Of a DNA stretch of 43,401 nt, positions 25,392 through 33,514 are shown piece after piece; positions within the stretch are counted from its first letter, which is position 1, and the number at the start of each line of letters is the position of its first letter. Below the pieces are notes generated by a model. That model did no database searches and had not been told where the DNA came from. It saw only the letters and a program-made list of their open reading frames with translations. Made by a program: the position numbers and the translations under genes. The stretch comes from a virus: the IMG/VR virus record IMGVR_UViG_3300044641_004989, positions 1 to 43,401 of that record. One strand, given 5' to 3'.

Positions 25392-26312
25392 ATGTCTAAC
25401 CCTTTTACTGGTAATGTAGTAGCGGACACTACATATTTTTACGCTAACGGCGTCTTAAAATCCGATAGTCTTTACAATCCGGCCACAGGAACAGGATCGG
25501 GTCACATTGAGTTTGATCCAAACGCACAGTGGTTGGACAGCCTCAACAAACGCCGTTCGGATATCACAGACTATATCCGCATGCGCCTAGGTGATGGCAT
25601 AGTAGATGTTGAATTGGACAAAGAACACTACGACATGGCTATCAATCAGGCCTTGGTCAAGTATAGACAGCGGGCAACAAATAGTGTGGAAGAAAGTTAC
25701 GCATTTCTAAAACTGTTTCCGGAAACACAAGAAATCATATTGCCTGACGTGGTCATGGATGTTAGAGCTGCCTACAGACGCGGCATTGGTTCAGTGTCGG
25801 GCACAACTGCCAGCCAATTTGAACCGTTTGCAAGCGGATATTTGAATACTTACATGCTGGTGGCAGGTAGAGTGGGCGGCTTGCTCAACTACGAACTGTT
25901 TGTGGATTATCAAAAGTTGGCCATGCGCATGTTCGGTGGTTATTTGAACTTTACGTTTAACAAAGTGACCAAAAAGCTGACCTTGATACGTAAAATTCCA
26001 TTTGCAGGCGCTAATGCAGATCCTAACGGATTTGAAGATGTGCTATTGCATCTTTACAACTACAAACCAGATGCAATGATACTGAATGATGTACAGTCAT
26101 TTCCGTGGGTGCAAGAGTACGCCTACAGTTTTGCTAAATTGATTGTGGGTGAAGCTAGAGAAAAATATGCCAGTTTGCCAGGGCCACAAGGCGGAACACA
26201 GTTGAATGGTGCCACACTCAAAGGTGAAGCCAAGGCAGAAATGGAAAAGCTGGAGCAAGAATTAAAAGATTTTGTTGATGGGTCAATGCCGTTAGGCTTT
26301 GTCATTGGATAA
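25392..26312 (+). CDS. gp13: Neck protein gp13
   Basis: 306 residues, close to T4 gp13 (about 309). ITDYIRMRLGDGIVDVELDK and HYDMAINQALVKYRQR correspond to the conserved gp13 N-terminal block (a RRLG...INVEL, then a CVxxALELY pattern). The middle has EEIILPDVVMDVRAAYRRG-type strands, and NYELFVDYQKLAMRMFGGYL plus LLHLYNYKPDAMILNDVQSF and WVQEYAYSFAKLIVGEAREK match the C-terminal helices. ATG 25392 is chosen over 25388, which gives only three codons. Role: neck/head-completion subunit acting with gp14. Its stop overlaps the next ATG (TAATG at 26310-26314). Confidence 0.85.
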   Translation: MSNPFTGNVVADTTYFYANGVLKSDSLYNPATGTGSGHIEFDPNAQWLDSLNKRRSDITDYIRMRLGDGIVDVELDKEHYDMAINQALVKYRQRATNSVEESYAFLKLFPETQEIILPDVVMDVRAAYRRGIGSVSGTTASQFEPFASGYLNTYMLVAGRVGGLLNYELFVDYQKLAMRMFGGYLNFTFNKVTKKLTLIRKIPFAGANADPNGFEDVLLHLYNYKPDAMILNDVQSFPWVQEYAYSFAKLIVGEAREKYASLPGPQGGTQLNGATLKGEAKAEMEKLEQELKDFVDGSMPLGFVIG

Positions 26313-26686
26313 TGAAGATTAAAGATATCATACAAGAAAGCGTGGGCGAACTCAAAGATAGCCAACGCAGAGCCACTAGAGGCTTGAACAGATTCACTGA
26401 CGGTAAAAAATGGAACAGTGATTACACACTGTATAGACTGGGGCTGGCACTAGCAGCTACCGACGGCAAAACCATGCCCGAAGTTGATGAAGAATCCTGG
26501 CTTGGTAAATGGAAATTGACAGCGCCTTACAGTCAAGAAGAGCAAGAAATGCTCAAATTGGCTTACAAAGCAGTTCATGCCAATCACGAAGATATGAATC
26601 ACGGCGATCTACGCAGTCAAGAAGGGCCTACTGTTCACAAAGACAGTCCTGTGGCCAAGCCTAAAAAGAACCGGTACGGCGTTTGA
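26312..26686 (+). CDS. Small conserved marine-phage protein
   Basis: 124 residues starting MKIKDIIQESVGELKDSQRR. A central segment reads YTLYRLGLALAATDGK and the C-terminus is KDSPVAKPKKNRYGV. The layout (short MKIxDII N-terminus, MYR-like core, PVAxxxKNxYGV end) recalls a family found near neck or structural genes in marine myoviruses; function not established. The short N-terminal helix with Glu nearby also resembles a T4-type capsid-targeting sequence. Coupled to gp13 by the TAATG overlap and followed by a terminator hairpin. Confidence 0.65.
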   Translation: MKIKDIIQESVGELKDSQRRATRGLNRFTDGKKWNSDYTLYRLGLALAATDGKTMPEVDEESWLGKWKLTAPYSQEEQEMLKLAYKAVHANHEDMNHGDLRSQEGPTVHKDSPVAKPKKNRYGV

Positions 26687-26706
26687 CTTTGTGCAACAAC
26701 AGTATT

Positions 26707-26732
26707 AAAATGCTCCTTAGGGGGCATTTTTT
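26707..26732 (+). terminator. Hairpin terminator that also holds the next ribosome site
   Basis: A 10-bp stem (26707-26716 with 26721-26730, one G-T pair) with a TTAG loop, followed by a short T run. The AGGGGG ribosome site for the dNMP kinase ATG at 26733 lies in the loop and 3' arm, so read-through mRNA could be poorly translated. Confidence 0.8.
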
Positions 26733-27392
26733 ATGATCATAGGAATCACAGGCTTCATCTCTTCCGGCAAAGACACAGTGGCCAATTACTTGGTAGCCAA
26801 ACACGGTTTTGTTAGAGACAGCTTTGCCGGCACACTTAAAGATGCTGTGGCACAGGTGTTTGGGTGGGATCGGGAACTGCTGGAAGGACTCACACCCGAA
26901 GCCAGAGAGTGGCGCGAACAGGTGGATCCTTGGTGGGCCAAGCGGCTTGACATGCCCCGACTTACCCCTAGATACATGCTACAACTGTGGGGCACCGAAG
27001 TTTGTCGCGGCGCATTTCACAACGACATCTGGATTGCCAGCCTGGAAAACAGACTGCGTAAAACCACTGAAGACATTGTAATCAGCGACGTGCGTTTTCC
27101 CAACGAAATAGCTGCTATTAGAAAACACGGTGGCATGTGCGTATGGGTCAAACGTGGTGCATTGCCCGAGTGGTATGACTGTGCGCTACGAGAAAATACC
27201 ACACACGAAGATAGGCAATGGCTACTAGAGGATGCTGGGCAATTGATGCCACAGCGATATCCCAACGTGCATCACAGCGAGTGGGCCTGGATTGGACAAA
27301 CTTTTAATCACGAAATCGAAAACAACGGCACTATACAAGAACTTTACAGCAAGGTCAATAATCTGCTACTAGCGGACTTTCACGCCAGGTAG
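26733..27392 (+). CDS. gp1: Deoxynucleoside monophosphate kinase
   Basis: 219 residues (T4 gp1 is 241). The N-terminal P-loop is GFISSGKDT at residues 7-15, followed by VANYLVAKHGF, SFAGTLKDAVAQVFGWDREL, a WGTEVCRGAFHNDIWI segment and IVISDVRFPNEIAAIRKHGG (the substrate/ATP-binding DVRFPNE signature of this family). Known role: phosphorylation of dGMP, dTMP and hydroxymethyl-dCMP or dCMP to diphosphates for phage DNA synthesis. Its ATG comes directly after a terminator hairpin that contains the ribosome site. No own promoter was recognised. The 3' end overlaps the convergent zinc protein by 38 bases. Confidence 0.9.
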   Translation: MIIGITGFISSGKDTVANYLVAKHGFVRDSFAGTLKDAVAQVFGWDRELLEGLTPEAREWREQVDPWWAKRLDMPRLTPRYMLQLWGTEVCRGAFHNDIWIASLENRLRKTTEDIVISDVRFPNEIAAIRKHGGMCVWVKRGALPEWYDCALRENTTHEDRQWLLEDAGQLMPQRYPNVHHSEWAWIGQTFNHEIENNGTIQELYSKVNNLLLADFHAR

Positions 27393-27699
27393 TTTTAGTA
27401 GAGTTAAGTTCTATCCTGCAATTTGCACACACACTACGCAAGTTGATCCAGTTGTTGTTTTTTAAATTGCCGTCAAGATAAAAAACAAATATTTGATTTG
27501 AATTTTTGGCTTTAAAATTGCAACGCTCACACACAAGTTTTTTCTTGTATCCTGTCTTGGTCCAGCCGGGCATTTCTTTGACTTGCCTGCCTTTTCTAGC
27601 ACAACTGGCACATGTTTTTCTGTAATAGGTTTTTGCGCCCAATTTGTAATTGACTGCTGCAGGATTACCGCGACATTGAGTGCAGAGTGGTCTTTGCAT
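27355..27699 (-). CDS. Four-CxxC zinc protein, HNH-like but lacking catalytic His
   Basis: 114 residues. Four CxxC pairs (CTQC near residue 6, CASC, CERC and CANC) predict two zinc sites. The C-terminal half reads FVFYLDGNLKNNNWINLRSV followed by CANC, which is the core of HNH endonucleases (usually HHxDGNxxNNxxxNL...CxxCH) with the catalytic His replaced by Phe/Tyr. It is more likely a DNA-binding or structural relative than an active nuclease. A perfect TATAAATA lies just upstream on the minus strand, with predicted +1 on the ATG. It converges on the kinase gene and overlaps its end. Confidence 0.7.
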   Translation of the reverse strand: MQRPLCTQCRGNPAAVNYKLGAKTYYRKTCASCARKGRQVKEMPGWTKTGYKKKLVCERCNFKAKNSNQIFVFYLDGNLKNNNWINLRSVCANCRIELNSTKTTWRESPLVADY

Positions 27700-27704
27700 A
27701 CCTT

Positions 27705-27712
27705 TATTTATA
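27705..27712 (-). promoter_or_regulatory. Late promoter TATAAATA (minus strand)
   Basis: Exact T4 late consensus on the minus strand. With T4 spacing +1 is 27699, the A of the zinc-protein ATG, predicting a leaderless late message. Confidence 0.75.
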
Positions 27713-27762
27713 AGTAAAACCTTTTAAAGGCACCTCATCAGAGCCAAATTTATTATCCTTTT

Positions 27763-27770
27763 TATAAATA
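27763..27770 (+). promoter_or_regulatory. Late promoter TATAAATA for the tail sheath gene
   Basis: Exact T4 late consensus. Predicted start is about 27776, giving a 25-base leader with AAAGGAT before ATG 27801. The best late promoter in the window precedes a highly expressed structural gene. Confidence 0.85.
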
Positions 27771-27800
27771 CAAACAAATGTTTTGTTAAAGGATAAAAAC

Positions 27801-30800
27801 ATGGCACTAGTATCCCCAGGTATAGAAATAACCGTTACAGACGAAAGTCAATATATTCCAGGTGCAGTAGGAACTGTTCCTCTAATTATTCTAGCAACTG
27901 CTCAAGATAAAACCAATCCATCGGGCACGTCGGCTACAGACACTACTGCTGCTCGTGCAGGTAAGTTATTGACTTACAGCAGCCAGCGTGAATTGATAGC
28001 ATCAATGGGCTATCCCAGTTTTCAACAAAGTGCAGCAGGCACTCCATTAAATGGCGACGAGCGTAACGAATACGGCCTGATGACTGCCTACAGTGTGTTG
28101 GGCAACGTCAATAGAATCTATGCAATTCGTGCAGACATAGATCTAGACGAACTTGAAGGTACAAGTGTTCGTCCAATTGGAGCTGTAGCAAACAATACAC
28201 ATTGGATGGATTTGACTGAAAGTGTCTGGGGAATCAATGAATGGGATGCAATTAACAGTCAATTCACCCTTAAAACTCCTTTATTGATTACTTCTATTGC
28301 CAATCAAACTCTATCCGGTGGCATTTATGTTCCTAATGACTCAATTGGCCAGATTGGAAGCTATGCAGTTTCTTTTGGTACAGGTAGCAATGCAATTTTG
28401 TTTTACAAAAATAGAAGCAATGTCTGGGTAAGAATTGGTACTAGTGCATGGGCACAAAGTTGGCCCACAATCAAAGGCACTGTGACTTTTGCAACTTCCA
28501 GCACAACTGCTATTCCGGCAAGCAGTCCGGCCGCTGCATTAACAATCAACGGTACCACAGTAACAGTTGGTAACACAGGGTCAGCCAGAACTATTGCGCA
28601 GGTAGTTTCAGCAATCAATGGTGCTGCAATTGATGGAGTCACCGCTGCTTACATTGAGGGCAGACTAGAATTATATGCCACAGATGCAGCCGAAAGCAAT
28701 GGCACAACAGCTGATGGAAAAATTCTAATTTCTAATTCATCAGGCACTCCAATGGCAAGTCTAGGCTTGGGCTCATCTGGTAGCAGCTATGCAAATCCAA
28801 AATTGACTTTTGGCACTTTTGCTGAGATCCCGAGCTGGCGCAGTACAGATACAGTACCTCGTCCAAGTGGTAGCGTGTTTATGAAACTGGGTGCCACAGG
28901 CAGTGGTGCTGATGTAGTTATAAAGAGATACAATTCAACCACACAAAGTTTTACCACACTAGGTACAGAATTTTTTAATAGAGCAGAAGATGCAATTTTT
29001 GGTCTAGATCCAGCCGGTGGCGGCAATGGAATTGTTGCCGGAACAGTGTGGATTGCATGGGATCCTTTGCGTGACAATTCTGACGCTTTCAAACCATATC
29101 GTAGAAGAGTAACAGGTCAAACTGTTGTGAGTGGCACTGCTATTGCTGCAAACCCATTCACTGCCAGCGACGAACTTACCATTGCTGTAACAGAAATTGG
29201 ATCCAGTGACGTAACTGATTATACAGTGATTTTATCTGGAACTTCGCAAGCAAGTTTTATATCAGATATTTTGGCGTTGAATATTCCTGAAATTACTGTT
29301 AGTGTAGAAAACAATATTATCACATTTACACACATTTTTGGTGGTGATATTTACTTGACAGATGTAACAGGAACTCCAACTGCTGATGCAGGATTTTCAA
29401 GTAGCACCACTGGAACCATACTGTATGGCAATATCTTGGCACTCACAAACTGGGAGTCATTGACATATACATACAGCACAACCGAACCATATCGTGCGCC
29501 TGCAGATGGAACATTATGGTATTATAGCGACCCTGCTGCTGTTGATATCATGATTAATGATGTAGGTGGTTGGAGAGGTTATAGAAGTTCATACTGGTCC
29601 GGTAAAACTGATGCACGAGGATACACATTGTCCAACACTGATCCAGAAGGTGTTATTGTTAGCGCCAGCGAACCACAATTCCAAAGTGATGGTGTGACAG
29701 CACTGGTAGCAGGTGATTTATGGCTTGATAGCGGTGATTTAGAAAACAGTCCTGTGATTTATCGCTATGATGGCACAGATTGGATTTTGATTGACAACAC
29801 TGACCAAGTGGGACAAAACGGCATTGTGTTTGCTGATGCAAGATGGGACACTGACGGAACCACTGATGTGATCACAGGTTCATTGCCTGCCATCACAGAA
29901 TTGCTGGCCAGTGATTATCTTGATCAAGACGCTCCTGATTACAGACTGTACCCACGTGGAATTCTGTTGTTTAACACACGTCGCAGTGGTTACAATGTAA
30001 AACAGTTTGTGAGCAACAAGTTTAATGCCAATGCTTACCCTACTTTACCAACAGTACCTGGAGCCGGCGGTTCATTGCCTACCATCAAAGACACTTGGCA
30101 GACAGCAAGTGGATTGAAGGATAACGGAAGCCCTTACATGGGTCGTCAGGCACAAAGACGCATGATTACAGCAGCCATGCAGGCAGCATTAACTGCCAGC
30201 ACAGAAATCAGAGAAGATCAATATCAGTTCAATTTGATTGCTGCTCCAGGATATCCTGAATTGATTGACGAAATGGTTGCTCTAAACAACGACCGAGCTC
30301 AAACAGCTTTTGTTGTTGGTGATACACCCATGCGTCTAGCACCCAATGCGGTAGATATTGTCAATTGGAGTAATAACACCAATGGTGATGGATTGGCTAC
30401 AGCTTCTCCATATCTGGGTGTATATTATCCAGCTGGCCAGTCTTCAGACTTACAAGGCAACAGTATTGTTGTACCAGCGAGTCATATGGCATTGCGTACA
30501 ATTATCTTCAATGACAATGTAAGTTATCAATGGTTTGCACCAGCAGGCACACGTCGTGGTTTGGTGGACAATGCAACCAATGTTGGATACATTGACAGTG
30601 CCACTGGAGAATTTGTATTTGACAGTATTAGACCAGGTCTAAGAGATACACTGTATGAAAATAGAATCAATCCAGTGACCAATTTGCCAGGAGTTGGCTT
30701 GGTAGTGTGGGGTCAGAAAACTAGAAACCCAACCACAAGCAGTTTGGATCGTATCAATGTTGCACGTTTGGTTAATTATCTACGTACAATTTTAGCCACT

Positions 30801-31067
30801 GCTGGTAATGCTTTCTTGTTTGAACCAAACGACAAGATCACTCGTGATCAAATCAAGAATGTTATCAGTGGTGCAATCAATGACTTGGTTTCCAAGCGTG
30901 GTATTTACGACTATTTGGTAGTGTGTGATGATTCAAACAACACTCCAACACGTATTGCACGTAACGAACTATATGTAGATATTGCAATCGAACCAATGAA
31001 AGATGTTGAGTTTATTTACATCCCAATTCGTTTGAAGAACCCAGGCGACATTGCAGCAGGAATATAA
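27801..31067 (+). CDS. gp18: Tail sheath protein gp18
   Basis: 1088 residues from ATG 27801 behind AAAGGAT. The N-terminus MALVSPGIEITVTDESQYIP and IIVLATAQDK-type strand are typical of T4-family sheaths. The C-terminal third is the conserved contractile core: LRTIIFNDNVSYQWFAPAGT, NRINPVTNLPGVGLVVWGQK, SLDRINVARLVNYLRTILAT, RDQIKNVISGAINDLVSKRG and FIYIPIRLKNPGDI. T4 gp18 is 659 residues; the extra length is an insertion region (roughly residues 200-670) that contains two flagellin-IN-like domains and two GDLWLD/DGTDW hairpin modules, probably displayed on the sheath outside. Role: contractile sheath around the gp19 tube. Own late promoter upstream, hairpin downstream. Confidence 0.92.
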   Translation: MALVSPGIEITVTDESQYIPGAVGTVPLIILATAQDKTNPSGTSATDTTAARAGKLLTYSSQRELIASMGYPSFQQSAAGTPLNGDERNEYGLMTAYSVLGNVNRIYAIRADIDLDELEGTSVRPIGAVANNTHWMDLTESVWGINEWDAINSQFTLKTPLLITSIANQTLSGGIYVPNDSIGQIGSYAVSFGTGSNAILFYKNRSNVWVRIGTSAWAQSWPTIKGTVTFATSSTTAIPASSPAAALTINGTTVTVGNTGSARTIAQVVSAINGAAIDGVTAAYIEGRLELYATDAAESNGTTADGKILISNSSGTPMASLGLGSSGSSYANPKLTFGTFAEIPSWRSTDTVPRPSGSVFMKLGATGSGADVVIKRYNSTTQSFTTLGTEFFNRAEDAIFGLDPAGGGNGIVAGTVWIAWDPLRDNSDAFKPYRRRVTGQTVVSGTAIAANPFTASDELTIAVTEIGSSDVTDYTVILSGTSQASFISDILALNIPEITVSVENNIITFTHIFGGDIYLTDVTGTPTADAGFSSSTTGTILYGNILALTNWESLTYTYSTTEPYRAPADGTLWYYSDPAAVDIMINDVGGWRGYRSSYWSGKTDARGYTLSNTDPEGVIVSASEPQFQSDGVTALVAGDLWLDSGDLENSPVIYRYDGTDWILIDNTDQVGQNGIVFADARWDTDGTTDVITGSLPAITELLASDYLDQDAPDYRLYPRGILLFNTRRSGYNVKQFVSNKFNANAYPTLPTVPGAGGSLPTIKDTWQTASGLKDNGSPYMGRQAQRRMITAAMQAALTASTEIREDQYQFNLIAAPGYPELIDEMVALNNDRAQTAFVVGDTPMRLAPNAVDIVNWSNNTNGDGLATASPYLGVYYPAGQSSDLQGNSIVVPASHMALRTIIFNDNVSYQWFAPAGTRRGLVDNATNVGYIDSATGEFVFDSIRPGLRDTLYENRINPVTNLPGVGLVVWGQKTRNPTTSSLDRINVARLVNYLRTILATAGNAFLFEPNDKITRDQIKNVISGAINDLVSKRGIYDYLVVCDDSNNTPTRIARNELYVDIAIEPMKDVEFIYIPIRLKNPGDIAAGI

Positions 31068-31078
31068 TATGGGTATAT

Positions 31079-31101
31079 ATTGGGGTCTAGGTGGCCCCAA
31101 T
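31079..31101 (+). terminator. Hairpin between sheath and tube genes
   Basis: ATTGGGG pairs with CCCCAAT, extended inward by two pairs, with a TAGGT loop; there is no long T run. It may stop part of the sheath transcript or protect its 3' end. Confidence 0.55.
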
Positions 31102-31119
31102 AGTTTCCAATAAAATTTT

Positions 31120-31127
31120 GGTAAATA
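31120..31127 (+). promoter_or_regulatory. Late promoter GGTAAATA for the tail tube gene
   Basis: TAAATA core followed by CCT. Predicted start is about 31133; the 14-base leader contains CAGGAG before ATG 31147. Confidence 0.7.
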
Positions 31128-31146
31128 CCTATAACAGGAGAATAAA

Positions 31147-31770
31147 ATGGCAATTGCCTCATTAAACAAATTTACAGTTCCTTTAGCCACAAACCAGAGT
31201 GCCAGCACACAAGGTTTGTTAATGCCAAAACTTAAATATCGCTTCCGTGCGGTATTTGAAAATTTTGGAGTCAGCACAGATAGAGTCGAACTTACCAAAC
31301 AAGTAGACAGTATCAGCCGTCCCAATTTGAACATGAATCCATTTGCTATTGATGTGTATAACTCAAAAGTCAATTTGATTGGTAAGCCCACATGGGAACC
31401 GGTCAATGTAACTTTACGTGATGACGCTGGCGGCAACGTAAGTAAATTGGTTGGCGAACAAATTCAGAAGCAGTTTGACTTTGCAGAACAAAGTTCTGCA
31501 GCGGCCGGAATTGATTACAAATTTATATTGAGATTTGAAATGTTAGATGGTGGTAATGGTGTTCATACTCCTAATATTTTAGAAACATGGGAACTGTATG
31601 GCTCTTTACTGGCCACAGTCAATTACGGCGAAATGGCCTATGGTGAAAATGGTCCAGCCACAATTACTCTTGGTGTTGTCTATGACAATGCAATACAGAC
31701 TCCAACTGGTACAGGCATTGGCACACTGGTAGGACGCACATTGGGTACAGTGATTACTGGTGTAACCTGA
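31147..31770 (+). CDS. gp19: Tail tube protein gp19
   Basis: 207 residues (T4 gp19 is 163). LKYRFRAVFENFGVSTDRVE, LTKQVDSISRPNLNMNPFAI, a VNLIGKPTWEPVNVTLRDD strand pair, FKFILRFEMLDGG-type core and ETWELYGSLLATVNYGEMAY give the tube-protein order seen in T4-like phages. A Gly/Thr-rich tail (TPTGTGIGTLVGRTLGTVIT) is extra. Role: hexameric rings of the inner tail tube. Directly downstream of the sheath gene with its own GGTAAATA promoter and a strong terminator after it, consistent with very high separate expression. Confidence 0.88.
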   Translation: MAIASLNKFTVPLATNQSASTQGLLMPKLKYRFRAVFENFGVSTDRVELTKQVDSISRPNLNMNPFAIDVYNSKVNLIGKPTWEPVNVTLRDDAGGNVSKLVGEQIQKQFDFAEQSSAAAGIDYKFILRFEMLDGGNGVHTPNILETWELYGSLLATVNYGEMAYGENGPATITLGVVYDNAIQTPTGTGIGTLVGRTLGTVITGVT

Positions 31771-31790
31771 TAATATTTTTACTTTTACAG

Positions 31791-31816
31791 GCCCGGTTTC
31801 GACCGGGCTTTTTTTT
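31791..31816 (+). terminator. Strong intrinsic terminator with TTCG loop
   Basis: GCCCGGT (31791-31797), loop TTCG, ACCGGGC (31802-31808), then eight T. A textbook Rho-independent terminator for the tube gene. Confidence 0.92.
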
Positions 31817-31818
31817 GA

Positions 31819-31826
31819 AATAAATA
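31819..31826 (+). promoter_or_regulatory. Late promoter AATAAATA after the tube terminator
   Basis: The TAAATA core starts three bases after the T run. Predicted start is about 31832, leaving a 12-base leader before ATG 31844 with only a weak GTGGA ribosome site. Confidence 0.6.
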
Positions 31827-31843
31827 ATATAAAGTGGAACAAT

Positions 31844-33514
31844 ATGCCTAATATTTTTGATGGTTTTTTAACACAGATAACAAAAGGCGACAGTGTCAAA
31901 GATTTTAGACACGCCAGTCGTTTGTTTGTTGATAACAATTATGAACTAGCTCCAAAATACACATGGTTGTTTCATGTGTATTTTGATTTGAATCCTGAAG
32001 TTGCAACTTTGCCAGAAAGGCAACAAATTGAAGCAGGCATGTTAGTTAAGTCAGCTGATCTTCCAAAATATAGAGTTGATACAAAGACATACAACAATTA
32101 TAACAGACCCTATGTAGCACAAACCAAAGTAAGATACGAAGAACTCAATATTGTGTTTCATGATGATTCTGCAAATTTGATTAGAAAACTCTGGTTTGAT
32201 TATTTTAATTACTATTACCGTGATATGGATAACAATTACGGCGATGCTACTGGTGCGTTAAACGAAGTCTATAAAAAAAGTAATTTACAAGTGTTGGGAC
32301 AAAGAAATTTATACAACAAGTTTGGATACAGTCCTAGAAAACAAAGTTACAATTCAAAGAATTATATCAATGCTATCAGGATATACAGTCTTCATAAAAA
32401 AAGATTCAGTGAATACACAATTATCAATCCAATTATAACTTCATTCAGGCATGGAACACATGTTAATGGACAAGATACTACATTAGAAAACACTATGACC
32501 ATTGCCTATGAAAGTGTGCTTTATGCCAGTGGATCAGCTCGAGTGGCAAGAGGATTTGCTGATTTACACTACGACAAATCTCCTAGTCCATTGACAGTGG
32601 CCGGTGGGGGAACAAATACAATATTAGGGCCAGGAGGCATTGTCAATGCCTTGGATGAAGTTATTCAAGATGGCAGCGATAGAAAATGGGGAAGTAGTGC
32701 ATTCAAATTGCTACGAGGATATGAAAAAAACAAAAACACTAATTTTTTAAATTTGGCACAGGGAGAATTGACACAATCTCTCACTAACATTTTACGTTCT
32801 ACAGCATCAGGTGGTGGAATATCGGGCGGTGTCAATGCAGCAGCCAACCAAACTTTTTTTCCATATAGAGGTACAGATTCTGGACCGTCATTTCAATCAG
32901 CACTTGCAACAAAGACCACTGCTGCACCCGGCAGCGTGGCCAGCAATGGATTTAACATCACTGCCATAGGTGCAACAGTGGCCGGCGGGGTAGCGTCTGC
33001 CATTCGAGGTAATCCATTTGCTGCTGTTGGCAGTCAAATATCAGGATTAGCTACAAATATTACGGGCAGAATAACCGGTGCAGATCCAAATAAAATTGTT
33101 AATTTGAGTAAAAATGCTGTTGGAGGATTGACAGGAACAGGTACCAGTTCATTGCCAACCAATTCATTCCAGGCGGCAATTGAGAAGGCCAATAATAAAA
33201 ACAAGGCATTTGCAGTGAATGATATTGCTAAAACAGCCGCCGAAGTAGCTACTGCCAGTGCGCCATTGGTTACACAATTGAATCCTACTGTGGCTGCATT
33301 TACTACTGGCACAAACTTGTTAGCAACTGCAACCAATGGTCTAGATATAACACCATTGAGAAACTTACAAGTTCCGGCAAATTCACAAGTGGCGGCATCA
33401 ATTGCCAATTCTAATTTGACTGCAGACGCAGGTTTATCAACAGCTGGTAAGACTTCAACCAATGCTGCAGGCAGTGGGTTCGTAAATGGTAACTTTGGAA
33501 GTGTAAATACCTGA
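31844..33514 (+). CDS. Tail-tube-fold structural protein (gp19/gp54-like) with long tail
   Basis: 556 residues. Residues 15-230 have a tube-like plan: LAPKYTWLFHVYFDLNPEVA, GMLVKSADLPKYRVDTKTYN, RYEELNIVFHDDSANLIRKL and YTIINPIITSFRHGTHVNGQ, comparable with the gp19 order (KQVDSISRP ... EPVNVTLRDDAGG). T4 uses a related fold in gp54 and gp48 at the tail-baseplate junction, so a tube initiator, terminator or baseplate tube role is plausible. The remaining 320 residues are Ala/Gly/Thr/Asn-rich with SLTNILRSTASGGGISGG and TAAEVATASAPLV, like a flexible or disordered tail. It is separated from gp19 by a strong terminator and a late promoter. The stop overlaps the next ATG. Confidence 0.65.
   Translation: MPNIFDGFLTQITKGDSVKDFRHASRLFVDNNYELAPKYTWLFHVYFDLNPEVATLPERQQIEAGMLVKSADLPKYRVDTKTYNNYNRPYVAQTKVRYEELNIVFHDDSANLIRKLWFDYFNYYYRDMDNNYGDATGALNEVYKKSNLQVLGQRNLYNKFGYSPRKQSYNSKNYINAIRIYSLHKKRFSEYTIINPIITSFRHGTHVNGQDTTLENTMTIAYESVLYASGSARVARGFADLHYDKSPSPLTVAGGGTNTILGPGGIVNALDEVIQDGSDRKWGSSAFKLLRGYEKNKNTNFLNLAQGELTQSLTNILRSTASGGGISGGVNAAANQTFFPYRGTDSGPSFQSALATKTTAAPGSVASNGFNITAIGATVAGGVASAIRGNPFAAVGSQISGLATNITGRITGADPNKIVNLSKNAVGGLTGTGTSSLPTNSFQAAIEKANNKNKAFAVNDIAKTAAEVATASAPLVTQLNPTVAAFTTGTNLLATATNGLDITPLRNLQVPANSQVAASIANSNLTADAGLSTAGKTSTNAAGSGFVNGNFGSVNT
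33502..33509 (+). promoter_or_regulatory. Possible late promoter TGTAAATA
   Basis: Core TAAATACCT shared with the gp19 and gp16 promoters, inside the end of the tube-like gene. Predicted +1 is 33515, one base into ATG 33514, so it may serve a leaderless message or the following genes. Confidence 0.4.

Noticed and set aside
31071-31110. Strong intrinsic terminator after the sheath gene
   Set aside because: The hairpin is good but lacks a T run, so it is reported only as a moderate-confidence hairpin.
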